From Pseudonocardia hierapolitana (GTDB taxonomy: Bacteria > Actinomycetota > Actinomycetes > Mycobacteriales > Pseudonocardiaceae), in contig NZ_VIWU01000001.1 in the NCBI RefSeq assembly GCF_007994075.1, positions 2,666,001 through 2,730,000 on the forward strand: DNA of 64,000 nucleotides. Direction: 5' to 3'. The position numbers and the translations under genes were made by a program. Below, one piece after another: positions 7,765-16,302 of this stretch. The notes under the pieces are model-generated. The model was not told the DNA's origin. It made no database searches and was given only the letters and a program-made list of their open reading frames with translations. How positions within the stretch are numbered: position 1 is the stretch's first letter; each line of letters opens with the position of its first letter.

Positions 7765-9021
7765 CGAGTCGTGGTCATGGGCGGCACCGACGGCATGGGC
7801 AGGGCGGTCGCCCTCGACCGCCTCGAGCGGGGTCACGAGGTGGTGATCGTCGGCCGCAACGCCGCCAAGGGGGCCGCGTTCCTCGACCTGGCCGCACGGC
7901 GCGGCGCGTCCGGGCGGGCCCACTTCGTGCGGGCCGACCTGAGCCTGGTCACCGGCACGAGGGCGGCGATCGCGGAGATCCGCGCCCTCTTCCCGGCGGT
8001 CGACGCGCTCGTGCTGTGCGCGCGGCACTACCGCTCGACAAGGGCGGTCACCGAGGAGGGAGTCGAGGACAACTTCGCGCTCTTCTACCTGAGCCGCTAC
8101 GTCGCGAGCCACGAGATGGCGGACCTGCTCGACGCCGCGGAGGAGCCGGTCATCGTGAACGTCGCAGGCCCGGGAGCTCCCGCGGGTGAGATCCGCTGGC
8201 ACGACCTCGAGTTCGAGCAGGGCTACGACGCCATGACCGCGCTGATGCACGGGGGCCCGCTCAACGACCTGCTCGGTGTCGGGTACGCCGACGACCCGCC
8301 GTCGCGGAAGGTCCGCTACGTCCTGCTCAACCCGGGCACCGTCAGCACCAGCTTCTCGGGCGAGTACGACCCCGCGACCGCGGCCCGGATCGAGGCCGTC
8401 AAGGCGACGGCCAGGCCCGTGGAGGAGGGCATCGGGCCCATCGTGGCGCTGCTGGAGCGGCCCCCCGCCGAGCCGATCAGCGCATGGGCACGGCACGACC
8501 CGATCCCGTTGACCGGCTCGACCTTCGAGGTCGCCGCCGCCCGCCGGCTGCGCACCGAGACGGAGCGCCTGCTCACCACGCTGCCCCGGCCGGGCCGGCG
8601 GCGGTACGTGATGTCGGGCGTGTCGGCAGAGCGGCTGCGCGAGGTGCTCGATTCGCCGATCTTCGCCACGGTCGCCACCATCCAGCCCGACGGGACGCCC
8701 CAGCAGTCCGTGGTCTGGGTGGATCGGGACGGCGACGACGTGCTCTTCATGGTGGGGGTCGGCAGCCGCAAGGAACGCAATCTCCGCCGCGACCCGCGGG
8801 TGAGCGTGCTGGTCTGCCCACCGGAGGCGCCGTACGGCTACGCCGCCATCCGGGGCACCGCGGTGTTCGAGCCGTCGCTCTCCGGTCGGCTCCGGGACGA
8901 CCTGACGATGAAGTACACCGGCGTGCCCTACGCCGAGCACGTCGCGCGGACCCCGGAGGCCGAGGCAGGCGATGTGGTCGCCGTGCGACTGGTCCCGGAA
9001 CGGACGGCCGGAAGGCTCTGA
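7753..9021 (+). CDS. Fusion of an SDR-like NAD(P)-binding domain and a split-barrel F420/FMN oxidoreductase domain
   Basis: A 422-residue protein in one uninterrupted frame. Residues 1 to about 275 form a Rossmann-fold short-chain dehydrogenase-like domain (nucleotide loop GGTDGMG; NVAGPG; LLNPGTVSTSF), but I cannot find the canonical YxxxK pair. From about residue 287 (MSGVSAERLREVL) to the end it is a PPOX/PNPOx-type split barrel of the F420-dependent sort (FATVATIQPDGTPQQSVVW, RKERNLRRDPRVSVLV). Such domains bind F420, FMN or haem. The fusion suggests hydride passage between NAD(P) and F420 or FMN, or successive steps on one substrate (inference). Start and control are described under the promoter. 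Confidence 0.72.
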   Translation: MSSKRVVVMGGTDGMGRAVALDRLERGHEVVIVGRNAAKGAAFLDLAARRGASGRAHFVRADLSLVTGTRAAIAEIRALFPAVDALVLCARHYRSTRAVTEEGVEDNFALFYLSRYVASHEMADLLDAAEEPVIVNVAGPGAPAGEIRWHDLEFEQGYDAMTALMHGGPLNDLLGVGYADDPPSRKVRYVLLNPGTVSTSFSGEYDPATAARIEAVKATARPVEEGIGPIVALLERPPAEPISAWARHDPIPLTGSTFEVAAARRLRTETERLLTTLPRPGRRRYVMSGVSAERLREVLDSPIFATVATIQPDGTPQQSVVWVDRDGDDVLFMVGVGSRKERNLRRDPRVSVLVCPPEAPYGYAAIRGTAVFEPSLSGRLRDDLTMKYTGVPYAEHVARTPEAEAGDVVAVRLVPERTAGRL

Positions 9022-9105
9022 CCGTGCGCCGGATGTGCTCTTCGCATGGCTCATGGGCTCTGTAGGACTGCGGTCGGCGCGGGTTCGCGCCGTAAGCTGC
9101 CAGAC

Positions 9106-9933
9106 GTGGCCGATCTCGCGGGGGCGTTGCGTCGCGTCTCCTACGAGGTCCTCCCGTTGAAGGGCACCGAGGAAACCGTCGTCGACCACGTGCCCCGGGA
9201 CGTACCGCTCACCGTCAGCACGAGCCACGCCAAGGGCCCGGAGCCCACCATCGACCTCGCCGTCCGGCTCACCGGCCACGGCTACTCCGTGGCCCCGCAC
9301 CTGGCGGCTCGGCAGATCCGGGACACCGCGCACCTGTCCGACCTCGTGGCGCGGCTGCGGGACGCCGGTATCGACAGCGCCTTCATCATCGGCGGCGACG
9401 CCCCCGAACCGGCCGGCCCGTTCGATGACGCCTTCGCGTTGCTCGTGGCACTCGACGACCTCGGTCACCCGTTCCAGCGGATCGGGGTCGCGGGCTACCC
9501 GGAGGGGCACGCCAGGATCGAGACCGACCTCCTCGACGAGGCGCTCGAGAAGAAGGCCCCCTACGCCACGCACGTCATCACGCAGATTTGCTTCGACGCC
9601 GCCGCGACGGTCGGCTGGGCGCGCCAGGTGAAGGAGCGGGGCGTCGTCCTGCCGGTCCGGGTCGGGCTGCCCGGGGTCGTGAGCAGGCAGAAGCTCGTCC
9701 GCATCTCCGCCGGGCTCGGTCTCGGCCAGTCGGCCCGGTTCCTGCTCAAGCAGCAGAGCCTGTTCTGGCGGTTCTTCCTGCCCGGCGGCTACCACCCCGG
9801 CCGCCTGGCGAACCGGCTCGCCCCGCACCTGCACCGGCCCGCCACGGAGCTGGACGGCTTCCACTTCTTCACGTTCAACGAGGTTGCGAGCACCGAGGCG
9901 TGGCGTCGCTCGATGCTCGACCGGGTCTCCTGA
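9106..9933 (+). CDS. Methylenetetrahydrofolate reductase-like protein
   Basis: A 275-residue TIM-barrel protein of the MTHFR family, which reduces 5,10-methylene-THF to 5-methyl-THF with a flavin. Family-like segments are SYEVLPLKG near the N terminus, the LTVSTSHAKG strand, and the C-terminal GFHFFTFNEV, matching the conserved HFYTLN region. It is a little shorter than typical MetF (about 290-300). Actinobacteria carry several such paralogues with roles in methyl transfer or demethylation, so MetF function is not certain. The GTG at 9106 sits seven bases after TAAGCT (9093-9098), suggesting a leaderless transcript. An ATG at 9046 in frame would add 20 unlikely residues. Confidence 0.7.
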   Translation: MADLAGALRRVSYEVLPLKGTEETVVDHVPRDVPLTVSTSHAKGPEPTIDLAVRLTGHGYSVAPHLAARQIRDTAHLSDLVARLRDAGIDSAFIIGGDAPEPAGPFDDAFALLVALDDLGHPFQRIGVAGYPEGHARIETDLLDEALEKKAPYATHVITQICFDAAATVGWARQVKERGVVLPVRVGLPGVVSRQKLVRISAGLGLGQSARFLLKQQSLFWRFFLPGGYHPGRLANRLAPHLHRPATELDGFHFFTFNEVASTEAWRRSMLDRVS

Positions 9934-10012
9934 GGAGCGCCACGGCGTCTCCGACCTGAAGGGCTCCCGACCCGCTTCCTCAGGCCGAGCGGGCCGGGCT
10001 ACCGTCCGGCGA

Positions 10013-11509
10013 GTGATGATCCGGGGGGCAGCAGGGGTCGTGCTCGTCGTGCTGACAGCGCTGGCCACGGCGTGCTCGGCACCGATAGCCGGCACACCGC
10101 ACGCGGCCACGGCGCCGACCGCCCCGGCCGGCGGCGGCCTCCCGCTGACCGCCGAGCAGCAGCGCCTGGCCGAGCTGTTCGCGCAGGTGCGCTCGTGGGA
10201 CATGTGCGCCATGCACGACATCGACGCCGCGAGCCGGGCCACCGGCTACACCCCCGACGAGCTGCTCCCCTACCGCGAACCCGGTATCTGCCGCCTCGTG
10301 ATGAAGGACCCGGGCGGGGTGTCGGAGTGGGAGCTGCAGCTCGACGTGTTCCAGGTGATCCCCGCCGAAGGCGCAGGGCAGCCGCTGGACGTCGGCGGGG
10401 TGCAGATGCCGCAGGTGCGCGACAACGACGAGTCGAGCTGCGCGTACAGCTACCCGATCGGCTCCCCGGGCCAGGGCGACGAGCGGTGGGGCATCGAGCT
10501 GTCGGTCCTCAACATCTCCCCCGACAAGCCCCCGTGCGACGTCGCGCGCGAGTACGTCACGGCGATCGCGCCGCGGATGGCGGACCCGCCCCTGCGCAGC
10601 GCGGGCGCCACGATGCCGGCCCTGGACATCACCTCGTCGGATCCGTGCGTGGTGGCCGCCGCGATGGTGCCCGTCATGTCCGGCGGGCAGGCTCTCGGCC
10701 CCGACGCGCTCGACGTGGGGGACATCGGGCCGTACACGTGCGGCGTCAACGCGACGGTCGACGACGGCGGGGGCAAGCGGAAGGTGCGCGCGTCCGTCGA
10801 GTTCGCCCTCAGCGCCACCGAGGACGTCGGAAGCGCCACCGTCGGGGGCTTCCCCGGGGCGAGCAACCCGCTCGGCATCAACTGCCAGGTTCTGTTCGCG
10901 CCGCAGGACGTGCAGCTGGTGGGCAACCCCGGGCAGTCGCCCAGCGTGCCGGTGGTCGAGGTCGACGCGGAGTGCGACCAGATCGACGCGCTCGCCACGG
11001 CAGCGGCCGGCGCGATCGCGCCCGCGGCCGGTCGCCCCGGCGCGAACGCGCTCGCGCTCGGCGACCTGGACCCGCCCCCGACGGCCGAGAGCGTCGGCGC
11101 CCCGTTCGACCCGTGCACCGTGGTCGGCGGCTGGCAGGCCTACCCGGCCGACGTGCAGCCGACGCCGCCGCGGCCCGCGGTGCCGATGACCGTGCGCCCC
11201 CAGGACCCGTTCAAGGTCGGCTGTACGTTCAACGCGGGTGGCATCTTCTCCTCCCTGGTCTGGGGCACGCCCACCGAGGACGGCTTCTCGGCCGACCCGG
11301 CCGCACGTGGCGCAGGCGCCGTGGCCGTGCAGTACGGCGGCCGCCCCGGCGTGGAGCAGACCAGCACGAACACGGGCAACGGCCAGCCGACCTGCTACAG
11401 CGCCGTCCAGATCTCCCAGGGGATCGCCGCCATGGTGACGACCCTGCCCGACGACCCGTGCCGGGTGAACCGGGCGGTGCTCGAGCAGGTGGCCCAGAAG
11501 GTGCCCTGA
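10013..11509 (+). CDS. Secreted lipoprotein with DUF3558-like modules
   Basis: A 498-residue protein with a lipoprotein signal: a hydrophobic stretch VVLVVLTALATAC ending in the lipobox Cys21. The mature part has repeated cysteine-containing modules with DPC motifs (SDPCVVAA, FDPCTVVG, DDPCRVN), each beginning like the DUF3558 family of actinobacterial surface lipoproteins. Function is unknown; anchoring at the outer face of the membrane is predicted. GTG 10013 is followed directly by ATG 10016. TACCGT at 10000-10005 lies seven bases before the GTG, so the message is probably leaderless. A second lipoprotein gene follows 32 bp later in the same direction. Confidence 0.75.
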   Translation: MMIRGAAGVVLVVLTALATACSAPIAGTPHAATAPTAPAGGGLPLTAEQQRLAELFAQVRSWDMCAMHDIDAASRATGYTPDELLPYREPGICRLVMKDPGGVSEWELQLDVFQVIPAEGAGQPLDVGGVQMPQVRDNDESSCAYSYPIGSPGQGDERWGIELSVLNISPDKPPCDVAREYVTAIAPRMADPPLRSAGATMPALDITSSDPCVVAAAMVPVMSGGQALGPDALDVGDIGPYTCGVNATVDDGGGKRKVRASVEFALSATEDVGSATVGGFPGASNPLGINCQVLFAPQDVQLVGNPGQSPSVPVVEVDAECDQIDALATAAAGAIAPAAGRPGANALALGDLDPPPTAESVGAPFDPCTVVGGWQAYPADVQPTPPRPAVPMTVRPQDPFKVGCTFNAGGIFSSLVWGTPTEDGFSADPAARGAGAVAVQYGGRPGVEQTSTNTGNGQPTCYSAVQISQGIAAMVTTLPDDPCRVNRAVLEQVAQKVP

Positions 11510-11541
11510 GGACGCCGTCCGCGATGTGGTGCACTGGGCCC

Positions 11542-12219
11542 GTGAAGATCCGTCTCGCCGCCGTCGCGGTCGCGCTGGCGGCGCTGGCCGGTTGCTCCAC
11601 CCCGCCGGGTCCGGCGCCCGCGTCGCCCGCCCCGGTGCTCCCCGAGGACGCGATCGCCTACGACGACCTGCTCTCGGCCGACCGGGAGTTCCCGTTCGAC
11701 AACACCTGCGACCAGCTGGACCCCGGCACCGTCGACGAGCTGGGCGCCCGGGACGTGCAGGTGTTGCAGGGCATCGCCGGGCCCGTGGGGTGCGCGGTCG
11801 AGTTCGGCACGGCCGAGCTCGACGAGCTGTGGATCGAGACCCGGTCCCCACCGAACCCGTCCGAGCCGCGGTACTTCCCGCTCGTGTGGAACGGCGAGGC
11901 CGGCAGCACCACCTACCACCGCAGGCTCCTGCTCGACGGGCGCTACTACGCCGTGGAGACCATCGACTTCTACGGCGGCCAGCCCGGCTGCTACGTCACC
12001 GTCGACACGGGCTCGCCCGACGCCGTGCAGTTCCGCGGGATCGTCCCCGAGGCGCTCGCGGCGAGCTACGGCGAGCTGAACTCGTCGTTCACGAACTACA
12101 CTGTCGACCACGCCGGCACCGAGAAGTTCATGAAGGACAACTGCCCGGCGGTCGAGAAGGCGGCGATCGCGCTGCTCGGCGACATCGACCCCGGCGGCGG
12201 GTCACTCGCGACGAGCTAG
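11542..12219 (+). CDS. Small secreted lipoprotein, DUF3558-like
   Basis: A 225-residue lipoprotein. The signal peptide runs from the GTG at 11542 to the lipobox LAGC (Cys18). The mature domain has several cysteines (DNTCDQLD, GPVGCAVEF, QPGCYVT, KDNCPAV) that probably form disulfides. It resembles the preceding lipoprotein in style and is probably cotranscribed with it. No enzymatic motif is visible. An ATG six codons upstream would spoil the charged start of the signal peptide. It ends six bases from the convergent ABC permease gene, with no obvious terminator between. Confidence 0.72.
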   Translation: MKIRLAAVAVALAALAGCSTPPGPAPASPAPVLPEDAIAYDDLLSADREFPFDNTCDQLDPGTVDELGARDVQVLQGIAGPVGCAVEFGTAELDELWIETRSPPNPSEPRYFPLVWNGEAGSTTYHRRLLLDGRYYAVETIDFYGGQPGCYVTVDTGSPDAVQFRGIVPEALAASYGELNSSFTNYTVDHAGTEKFMKDNCPAVEKAAIALLGDIDPGGGSLATS

Positions 12220-12225
12220 GAGGGT

Positions 12226-13455
12226 CTACGCCAGGTCGCGGCGGGCGACGCGGTAGCCCGCGAGCCCGAGCAGGCCGGCCCACAACAGCAGCGAGACGAT
12301 CACCGGTGCCGGGCCATCGACCGGTGCGAGCGTGGCCAGCGCCGCCGCGGCGCTCGACGGGTCCACCCATGCGAACACCTGCGGAGCCAGCCCGCTGATC
12401 GTGAGCATCACGGGCACCGTCGCGAAGTAGATCGCGAGCGCGCCCGCTGCGTTCGGCACCAGCATCGCGACGGTGAGCGCGACGAGGATCGTCAGCAGCG
12501 AACCGAGCACGCACACCCCGATGACCCAGCCGGGCCGGTGGCCCAACAGGTAGGTGGCACCGACGCCGCTGATCGCGCCGGGCGCCACGAGCAGCGTGGT
12601 GACCAACTGGAGGACGGCGGCGACCAGCCACAGCATCAGCACGACCGTGGCCTGCGCGAGGAAGTACCGGGCCCGCGACGGCTGGGCGAGCAGCGTGGGC
12701 TGGGCGCTGCGGTGCTGCCACTCACCCGCGATGAGCTTGATCAGCACGGCGTGCAGCAGCACGTGCCCCACCCGGACCGTGTAGAACGTCGGGGAGATCT
12801 GCTCCGCCGCCGACGCGTACGACGACGCGTAGTCCGCGCCGGTGTGGATCAGCACGGTGATGCCGACCAGGACGATCGGGGCGAGCGCCAGCAGGATCCG
12901 GTCCGACAGCGTGCCGGAGAGCTTCCGCAGCTCCACCAGGACCAGCTTCGGGAACGGAGTGCGCCGGGACGCGGCGGCGAACGGGCCGTCGCCGGGTGGA
13001 CCGGGCAGGGCCGGAACCGGCGGTGGCGCGGCGGCGGGCGGACCGGGCAGAGCCGGAACCGGCGGCGGCGCGGAGGGCTGCTGGAGCCGCGGTGCTGCCG
13101 CAGCCGGTGCGGGCGCCCATGCACCCGGAGCCTGCGGCCCGGCCCACTCCGGGGCCACGGTCCCCGCAGCCGCCGCGGGAAGCGGTGTCGCCGCGGCGGC
13201 AACGCCCGGAGCCCGTCCCGCCGGACCCGGCCAGGGCCCGGCCGGGACCGGCTGGGGCGCCACCCCCTGCTGGCCCCACCCCGGCTGCGCCGGGCCGTAC
13301 TGCGCGGGACCGTGCTGGACCTGCCCGTGCAGGACCTGCCCGTGCGGGACTGGGCCGTGCTGAGTCTGGCCGTGCGGGGCCGCTCCCGGCGGCATCGGCC
13401 CCTGCGGCGCCGCTCCTGGCGGCCCCGCCCAGGCCTGGCCCTGCCCTGTCGTCAT
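12226..13455 (-). CDS. ABC-2 type transporter permease with long Pro/Gln/His-rich N-terminal tail
   Basis: A 409-residue membrane protein. Residues 1 to about 170 are low-complexity, rich in Pro, Ala, Gly, Gln and His, with repeats such as HGQVLHGQVQHGP and a duplicated PVPALPGPPA block. The rest begins PKLVLVELRKLSGTLSDR and has about six membrane helices, typical of ABC-2 permeases that work with a neighbouring ATPase. It overlaps the ATPase gene by four bases. The tail is probably cytoplasmic, disordered and of unknown role. Substrate unknown; drug, peptide or lipid export are all possible. Confidence 0.8.
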   Translation of the reverse strand: MTTGQGQAWAGPPGAAPQGPMPPGAAPHGQTQHGPVPHGQVLHGQVQHGPAQYGPAQPGWGQQGVAPQPVPAGPWPGPAGRAPGVAAAATPLPAAAAGTVAPEWAGPQAPGAWAPAPAAAAPRLQQPSAPPPVPALPGPPAAAPPPVPALPGPPGDGPFAAASRRTPFPKLVLVELRKLSGTLSDRILLALAPIVLVGITVLIHTGADYASSYASAAEQISPTFYTVRVGHVLLHAVLIKLIAGEWQHRSAQPTLLAQPSRARYFLAQATVVLMLWLVAAVLQLVTTLLVAPGAISGVGATYLLGHRPGWVIGVCVLGSLLTILVALTVAMLVPNAAGALAIYFATVPVMLTISGLAPQVFAWVDPSSAAAALATLAPVDGPAPVIVSLLLWAGLLGLAGYRVARRDLA

Positions 13456-14327
13456 CGCCCGCCTCCGGACAGCCGGAAGAACAGCTCCTCGAGGTTCTGC
13501 TGGTGATCGCTGACGCCGTGCACCCGGACGCCCGCCGCGAACACGATGTCGGACACCCGGTCGCTCGGCGCGTCGGCGAGGATCTGGCCGTCGGGGCTCG
13601 GCTCGATACGCACCCCGGCCTGCATGAGCGCGTTCGCGATCGCCTGCATGTCCGGGCCGCGCACCAAGGACCGGTGGGACGCGAGCAGCTCGCGGATCGG
13701 CCCGTCGGCCACCACCCGTCCGTTGCCGATCATGACGATGCGGTCGGCGGTCTGGTCCACCTCGGACAGCACATGGCTCGACAGCAGCACCGTGCCGCCG
13801 CGCCCGGCGTGTCCGCGCAGCAGTTCGCGCACGGCCCGGATGCCGACCGGGTCCAGGCCGTTGATCGGCTCGTCGAGCATGAGCAGAGGGGGATCGGCGA
13901 GCAGGGCGTGCGCGAGCCCGAGTCGCTGGCGCATGCCGAGGCTGTACTTGCCGATCTTCTTGCGGATGGCGTCGCCGAGCCCGAGCTGGACCATCAGCTC
14001 GTCCGCCCGCCGCGCAGGCACCCCCATGAGGGAAGCCGCGTTGCGCATGTGGGCGCCCCCGGTGCGGCCCGGGTGCACGGCCGCGGCGTCGAGCAGGACA
14101 CCCGCGACGTGCGCGGGGTTGGGCCAGTCGCGGAACGGCTTGCCCGCGATCCAGCTGCCGCCCCGCGTGGGCGGGGTCAACCCGGTGATCATCCTGAGCG
14201 TGGTGGACTTGCCCGCACCGTTGGGCCCCAGGAACGCGGTGACCGTGCCGGGCTGCAGGTCGAAGGAGACGTCCTCGACGGCGGGCCGACCACCGTAGAT
14301 CTTGGTCAGCCCCCGGACGCTCAGCAC
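13452..14327 (-). CDS. ABC transporter ATP-binding protein (exporter type)
   Basis: A 291-residue ATPase of the DrrA/BcrA-like class. Walker A GPNGAGKST, signature region YSLGMRQRLGLA (divergent from LSGGQ but normal for this class), Walker B LLMLDEPINGLD and the H-loop SSHVLSE are all present, with a C-terminal extension of about 80 residues. It powers the adjacent permease, translationally coupled through ATGA. The GTG at 14327 lies six bases downstream of TACCAT on the minus strand, so the operon is probably leaderless. Earlier in-frame codons would add a charged, unconserved N terminus. Confidence 0.88.
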   Translation of the reverse strand: MLSVRGLTKIYGGRPAVEDVSFDLQPGTVTAFLGPNGAGKSTTLRMITGLTPPTRGGSWIAGKPFRDWPNPAHVAGVLLDAAAVHPGRTGGAHMRNAASLMGVPARRADELMVQLGLGDAIRKKIGKYSLGMRQRLGLAHALLADPPLLMLDEPINGLDPVGIRAVRELLRGHAGRGGTVLLSSHVLSEVDQTADRIVMIGNGRVVADGPIRELLASHRSLVRGPDMQAIANALMQAGVRIEPSPDGQILADAPSDRVSDIVFAAGVRVHGVSDHQQNLEELFFRLSGGGR

Positions 14328-14416
14328 GATCGGATGGTAGCGATCAGCCTCTCGGGCGCGGCGACCGCGGGACCTGCGGGAACTCCCGGTGCAGGTCAGC
14401 GGCGGCAGCGGCCCGG

Positions 14417-15154
14417 TCACCCGAGCGGGTCCGGCACCTCCACGTCTCCCGCGGCGGCCGCCAGCAGGCCGGTCCGCTCGTCGAGCAGGGGGTCGCCGTG
14501 CCCGAAGCACACAGTCGTGACGCCCGGCTCGGCCAGGCGCCGGAACGACGCTTTCGCCCGCTCCCGGTCGGTGTTGAATGGCCCGAGGAACACCGCGCCC
14601 GCGCGCTCGGCGGCGGTGTCACCGGTGAACAGGACCCCGCGCTCGCCGTGCCGGAGCGCGATGCTGCCCGGGGTGTGGCCCGGCGTCCAGATCACCTGCA
14701 GCCCGTCGAGGACGTCGCCGTCGTCGAGGTCGATGTCGACCCGCGCCTGCGGGACGTCGGGCGGATCGGGCAGCCCGGCGCCGACCACGGCGTGCAGCTC
14801 GCGTTCCGCGGGCGTGAAAGCCGGCCACTCGCCCTTCGCCTCACCCCGGACGACCTGCGCGTCGGCGTGGTGGGCCGCCACCTGCACGCCGGGCCATTCG
14901 CTCACCTCGCGGGCCGAGCCCGCGTGATCGGCGTGGTAGTGCGTGAGGACCACGCGCCGCACCCGGCCCCAGCCGTCCAGGGCGGCCGCGATCCGGTCCG
15001 CGGAGCCCGGCGGGCCGGTGTCGACGAGCGTGACGTCCCGCCCGTCCCGCAACGCGTACGCCTGGCCGACGGGGAAGCGCAGCATGCGCAGGTCAGGAGT
15101 GAGATCCACGATGTCCACCCCGCCATCGTCGGGGGCGTCGACCGGGCCTGGCAC
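14417..15154 (-). CDS. Metallo-beta-lactamase-fold hydrolase
   Basis: A 245-residue MBL-fold enzyme. The metal motif THYHADHAG (residues 71-79) is canonical; TPGHTPGS and FTGDTA supply the remaining ligands, and a late FGHGDP the final histidine. This pattern fits glyoxalase II, thioesterase or lactonase-like hydrolases; substrate unknown. The GTG at 15154 gives the longest product. A GTG at residue 16 (15109), with GGTGG a few bases before it, is an equally plausible start. It sits alone between an ABC operon and an XRE gene, both on the same strand. Confidence 0.78.
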   Translation of the reverse strand: MPGPVDAPDDGGVDIVDLTPDLRMLRFPVGQAYALRDGRDVTLVDTGPPGSADRIAAALDGWGRVRRVVLTHYHADHAGSAREVSEWPGVQVAAHHADAQVVRGEAKGEWPAFTPAERELHAVVGAGLPDPPDVPQARVDIDLDDGDVLDGLQVIWTPGHTPGSIALRHGERGVLFTGDTAAERAGAVFLGPFNTDRERAKASFRRLAEPGVTTVCFGHGDPLLDERTGLLAAAAGDVEVPDPLG

Positions 15155-15177
15155 CCTTGTTCACCACGGGCGGAGCG

Positions 15178-15735
15178 TCAACGCCGGGTGAGCGCCACCA
15201 GGTATCGACACGTCCGGTCGGTCGGGTTGACGTACGCGCGCGTCAACGGCGGGCCGAGCTGGAGGCAGTCACCGGGGTCGAGCTCGTGGACCGCGTCGCC
15301 CTCGTGCAGGCGCAGGTGGCCGTCGAGCACCCAGATCTGCTGGTGGACGTCCGGATAGGCGTCGGCGGCGAACGCGACCCTCGCCCCGGCGGGCAGCTCG
15401 ATCTCCACGAGCTCGAGCGGTCGCCCGCTGGCCGGCGACACGGTCCGGCGCCGGTAGCCGCTGGCCGGGTCGGTCCAGGTGGGTTGGTCGGCGGCACGCA
15501 CGAGCCGTCCGCCGCCGTCCTCCGCACGCGACACGAGCTCCGAGAGCGTCATCCCGAGCGCATTCGCGAGCCGGGCGAGCAGCACGGCCGTGGGTTGGGC
15601 GTCGCCGCGCTCCACCTTCGTGATCATCGCCCGGGACACGCCCGCCCCCTCCGCGAGTGCGCTGATCGAGAGGCCGCGTGACTTGCGGGCCGCCTGCAGC
15701 GCGGCGGCGAGGGACGCGGTCAGTGTGTCGGACAC
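15178..15735 (-). CDS. XRE-family regulator with C-terminal cupin domain
   Basis: A 185-residue regulator: an XRE helix-turn-helix at about residues 10-65 (LSISALAEGAGVSRAMITKVE) and a small cupin barrel at about 105-180 (QIWVLDGHLRLHEGD, ELDPGDCLQLGP). The cupin probably senses a small ligand. The GTG at 15735 is six bases after TATAGT, within a perfect palindrome at 15737-15754, so the gene appears leaderless and autoregulated. It is divergent from a GNAT acetyltransferase 39 bp away, a common pairing, and probably controls both. Confidence 0.85.
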   Translation of the reverse strand: MSDTLTASLAAALQAARKSRGLSISALAEGAGVSRAMITKVERGDAQPTAVLLARLANALGMTLSELVSRAEDGGGRLVRAADQPTWTDPASGYRRRTVSPASGRPLELVEIELPAGARVAFAADAYPDVHQQIWVLDGHLRLHEGDAVHELDPGDCLQLGPPLTRAYVNPTDRTCRYLVALTRR

Positions 15736-15736
15736 G

Positions 15737-15754
15737 CTGTCACTATAGTGACAG
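15737..15754. promoter_or_regulatory. Perfect 18-bp palindrome carrying a -10 box on each strand
   Basis: CTGTCACTATAGTGACAG is its own reverse complement and contains TATAGT on both strands. On the minus strand this -10 is followed after six bases by the GTG of the XRE gene. On the plus strand the palindrome covers the -35 region of a second -10, TATCAT (15762-15767), seven bases before the GNAT start. It is the obvious operator for the XRE protein. Confidence 0.7.
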
Positions 15755-15774
15755 TTCTGCTTATCATCGTCGCC

Positions 15775-16302
15775 ATGAAGGTTCGTGCAGCCAGCGAAGA
15801 GGACGCCGCGGCCTGCGCGGCCATCTACGCGCCCTACGTCACCGACACAGCGATCACCTTCGAGATCGACCCGCCGACGCCGGAGGAGATGGCCGAGCGC
15901 ATCACGGCGGCGGAGCGTACGCACGCCTGGCTCGTCCTCGAGGACCTGGAGGACGGCGGCCGGGTCGTCGGCTACGCGTACGCCGGCCCGTTCAAGACGC
16001 GGCCCGCCTACCGCTGGGCCTGCGAGACCAGCGTCTACCTCGAGACCGGACGGCGGCGCACCGGCGGCGGGCGCACCCTGTACGAGGCGCTCTTCCCGCG
16101 CCTCGCGGAGCGGGGCTATCGCACGGCCATCGCAGGCATGACCCTGCCCAACGAGGCGAGCGCCGGCCTGCACCGGGCACTCGACTTCGAGCCGGTCGGC
16201 ACCTACCGGCGCATCGGATGGAAGCACGGCCGGTGGCACGACGTCGCCTGGATGCAGCGCATGCTCTCGGAGGCGGCGGACCCGCCTGCCGAACCGGCCT
16301 AG
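15775..16302 (+). CDS. GNAT N-acetyltransferase, phosphinothricin-acetyltransferase-like
   Basis: A 175-residue GNAT enzyme of the Pat/Bar/MddA group, which acetylate phosphinothricin, methionine sulfone or similar amino-acid analogues. Group-specific features are IYAPYVTDTAITFE near the N terminus, the acetyl-CoA loop region LETGRRRTGGGRTLYEAL, and LPNEASAGLHRALDFEPVG followed by IGWKHGRW. The ATG at 15775 is seven bases after TATCAT, suggesting a leaderless message with no ribosome-binding site. Divergent from the XRE-cupin gene and probably repressed by it. It overlaps the convergent flavoprotein gene by four bases. Confidence 0.85.
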   Translation: MKVRAASEEDAAACAAIYAPYVTDTAITFEIDPPTPEEMAERITAAERTHAWLVLEDLEDGGRVVGYAYAGPFKTRPAYRWACETSVYLETGRRRTGGGRTLYEALFPRLAERGYRTAIAGMTLPNEASAGLHRALDFEPVGTYRRIGWKHGRWHDVAWMQRMLSEAADPPAEPA

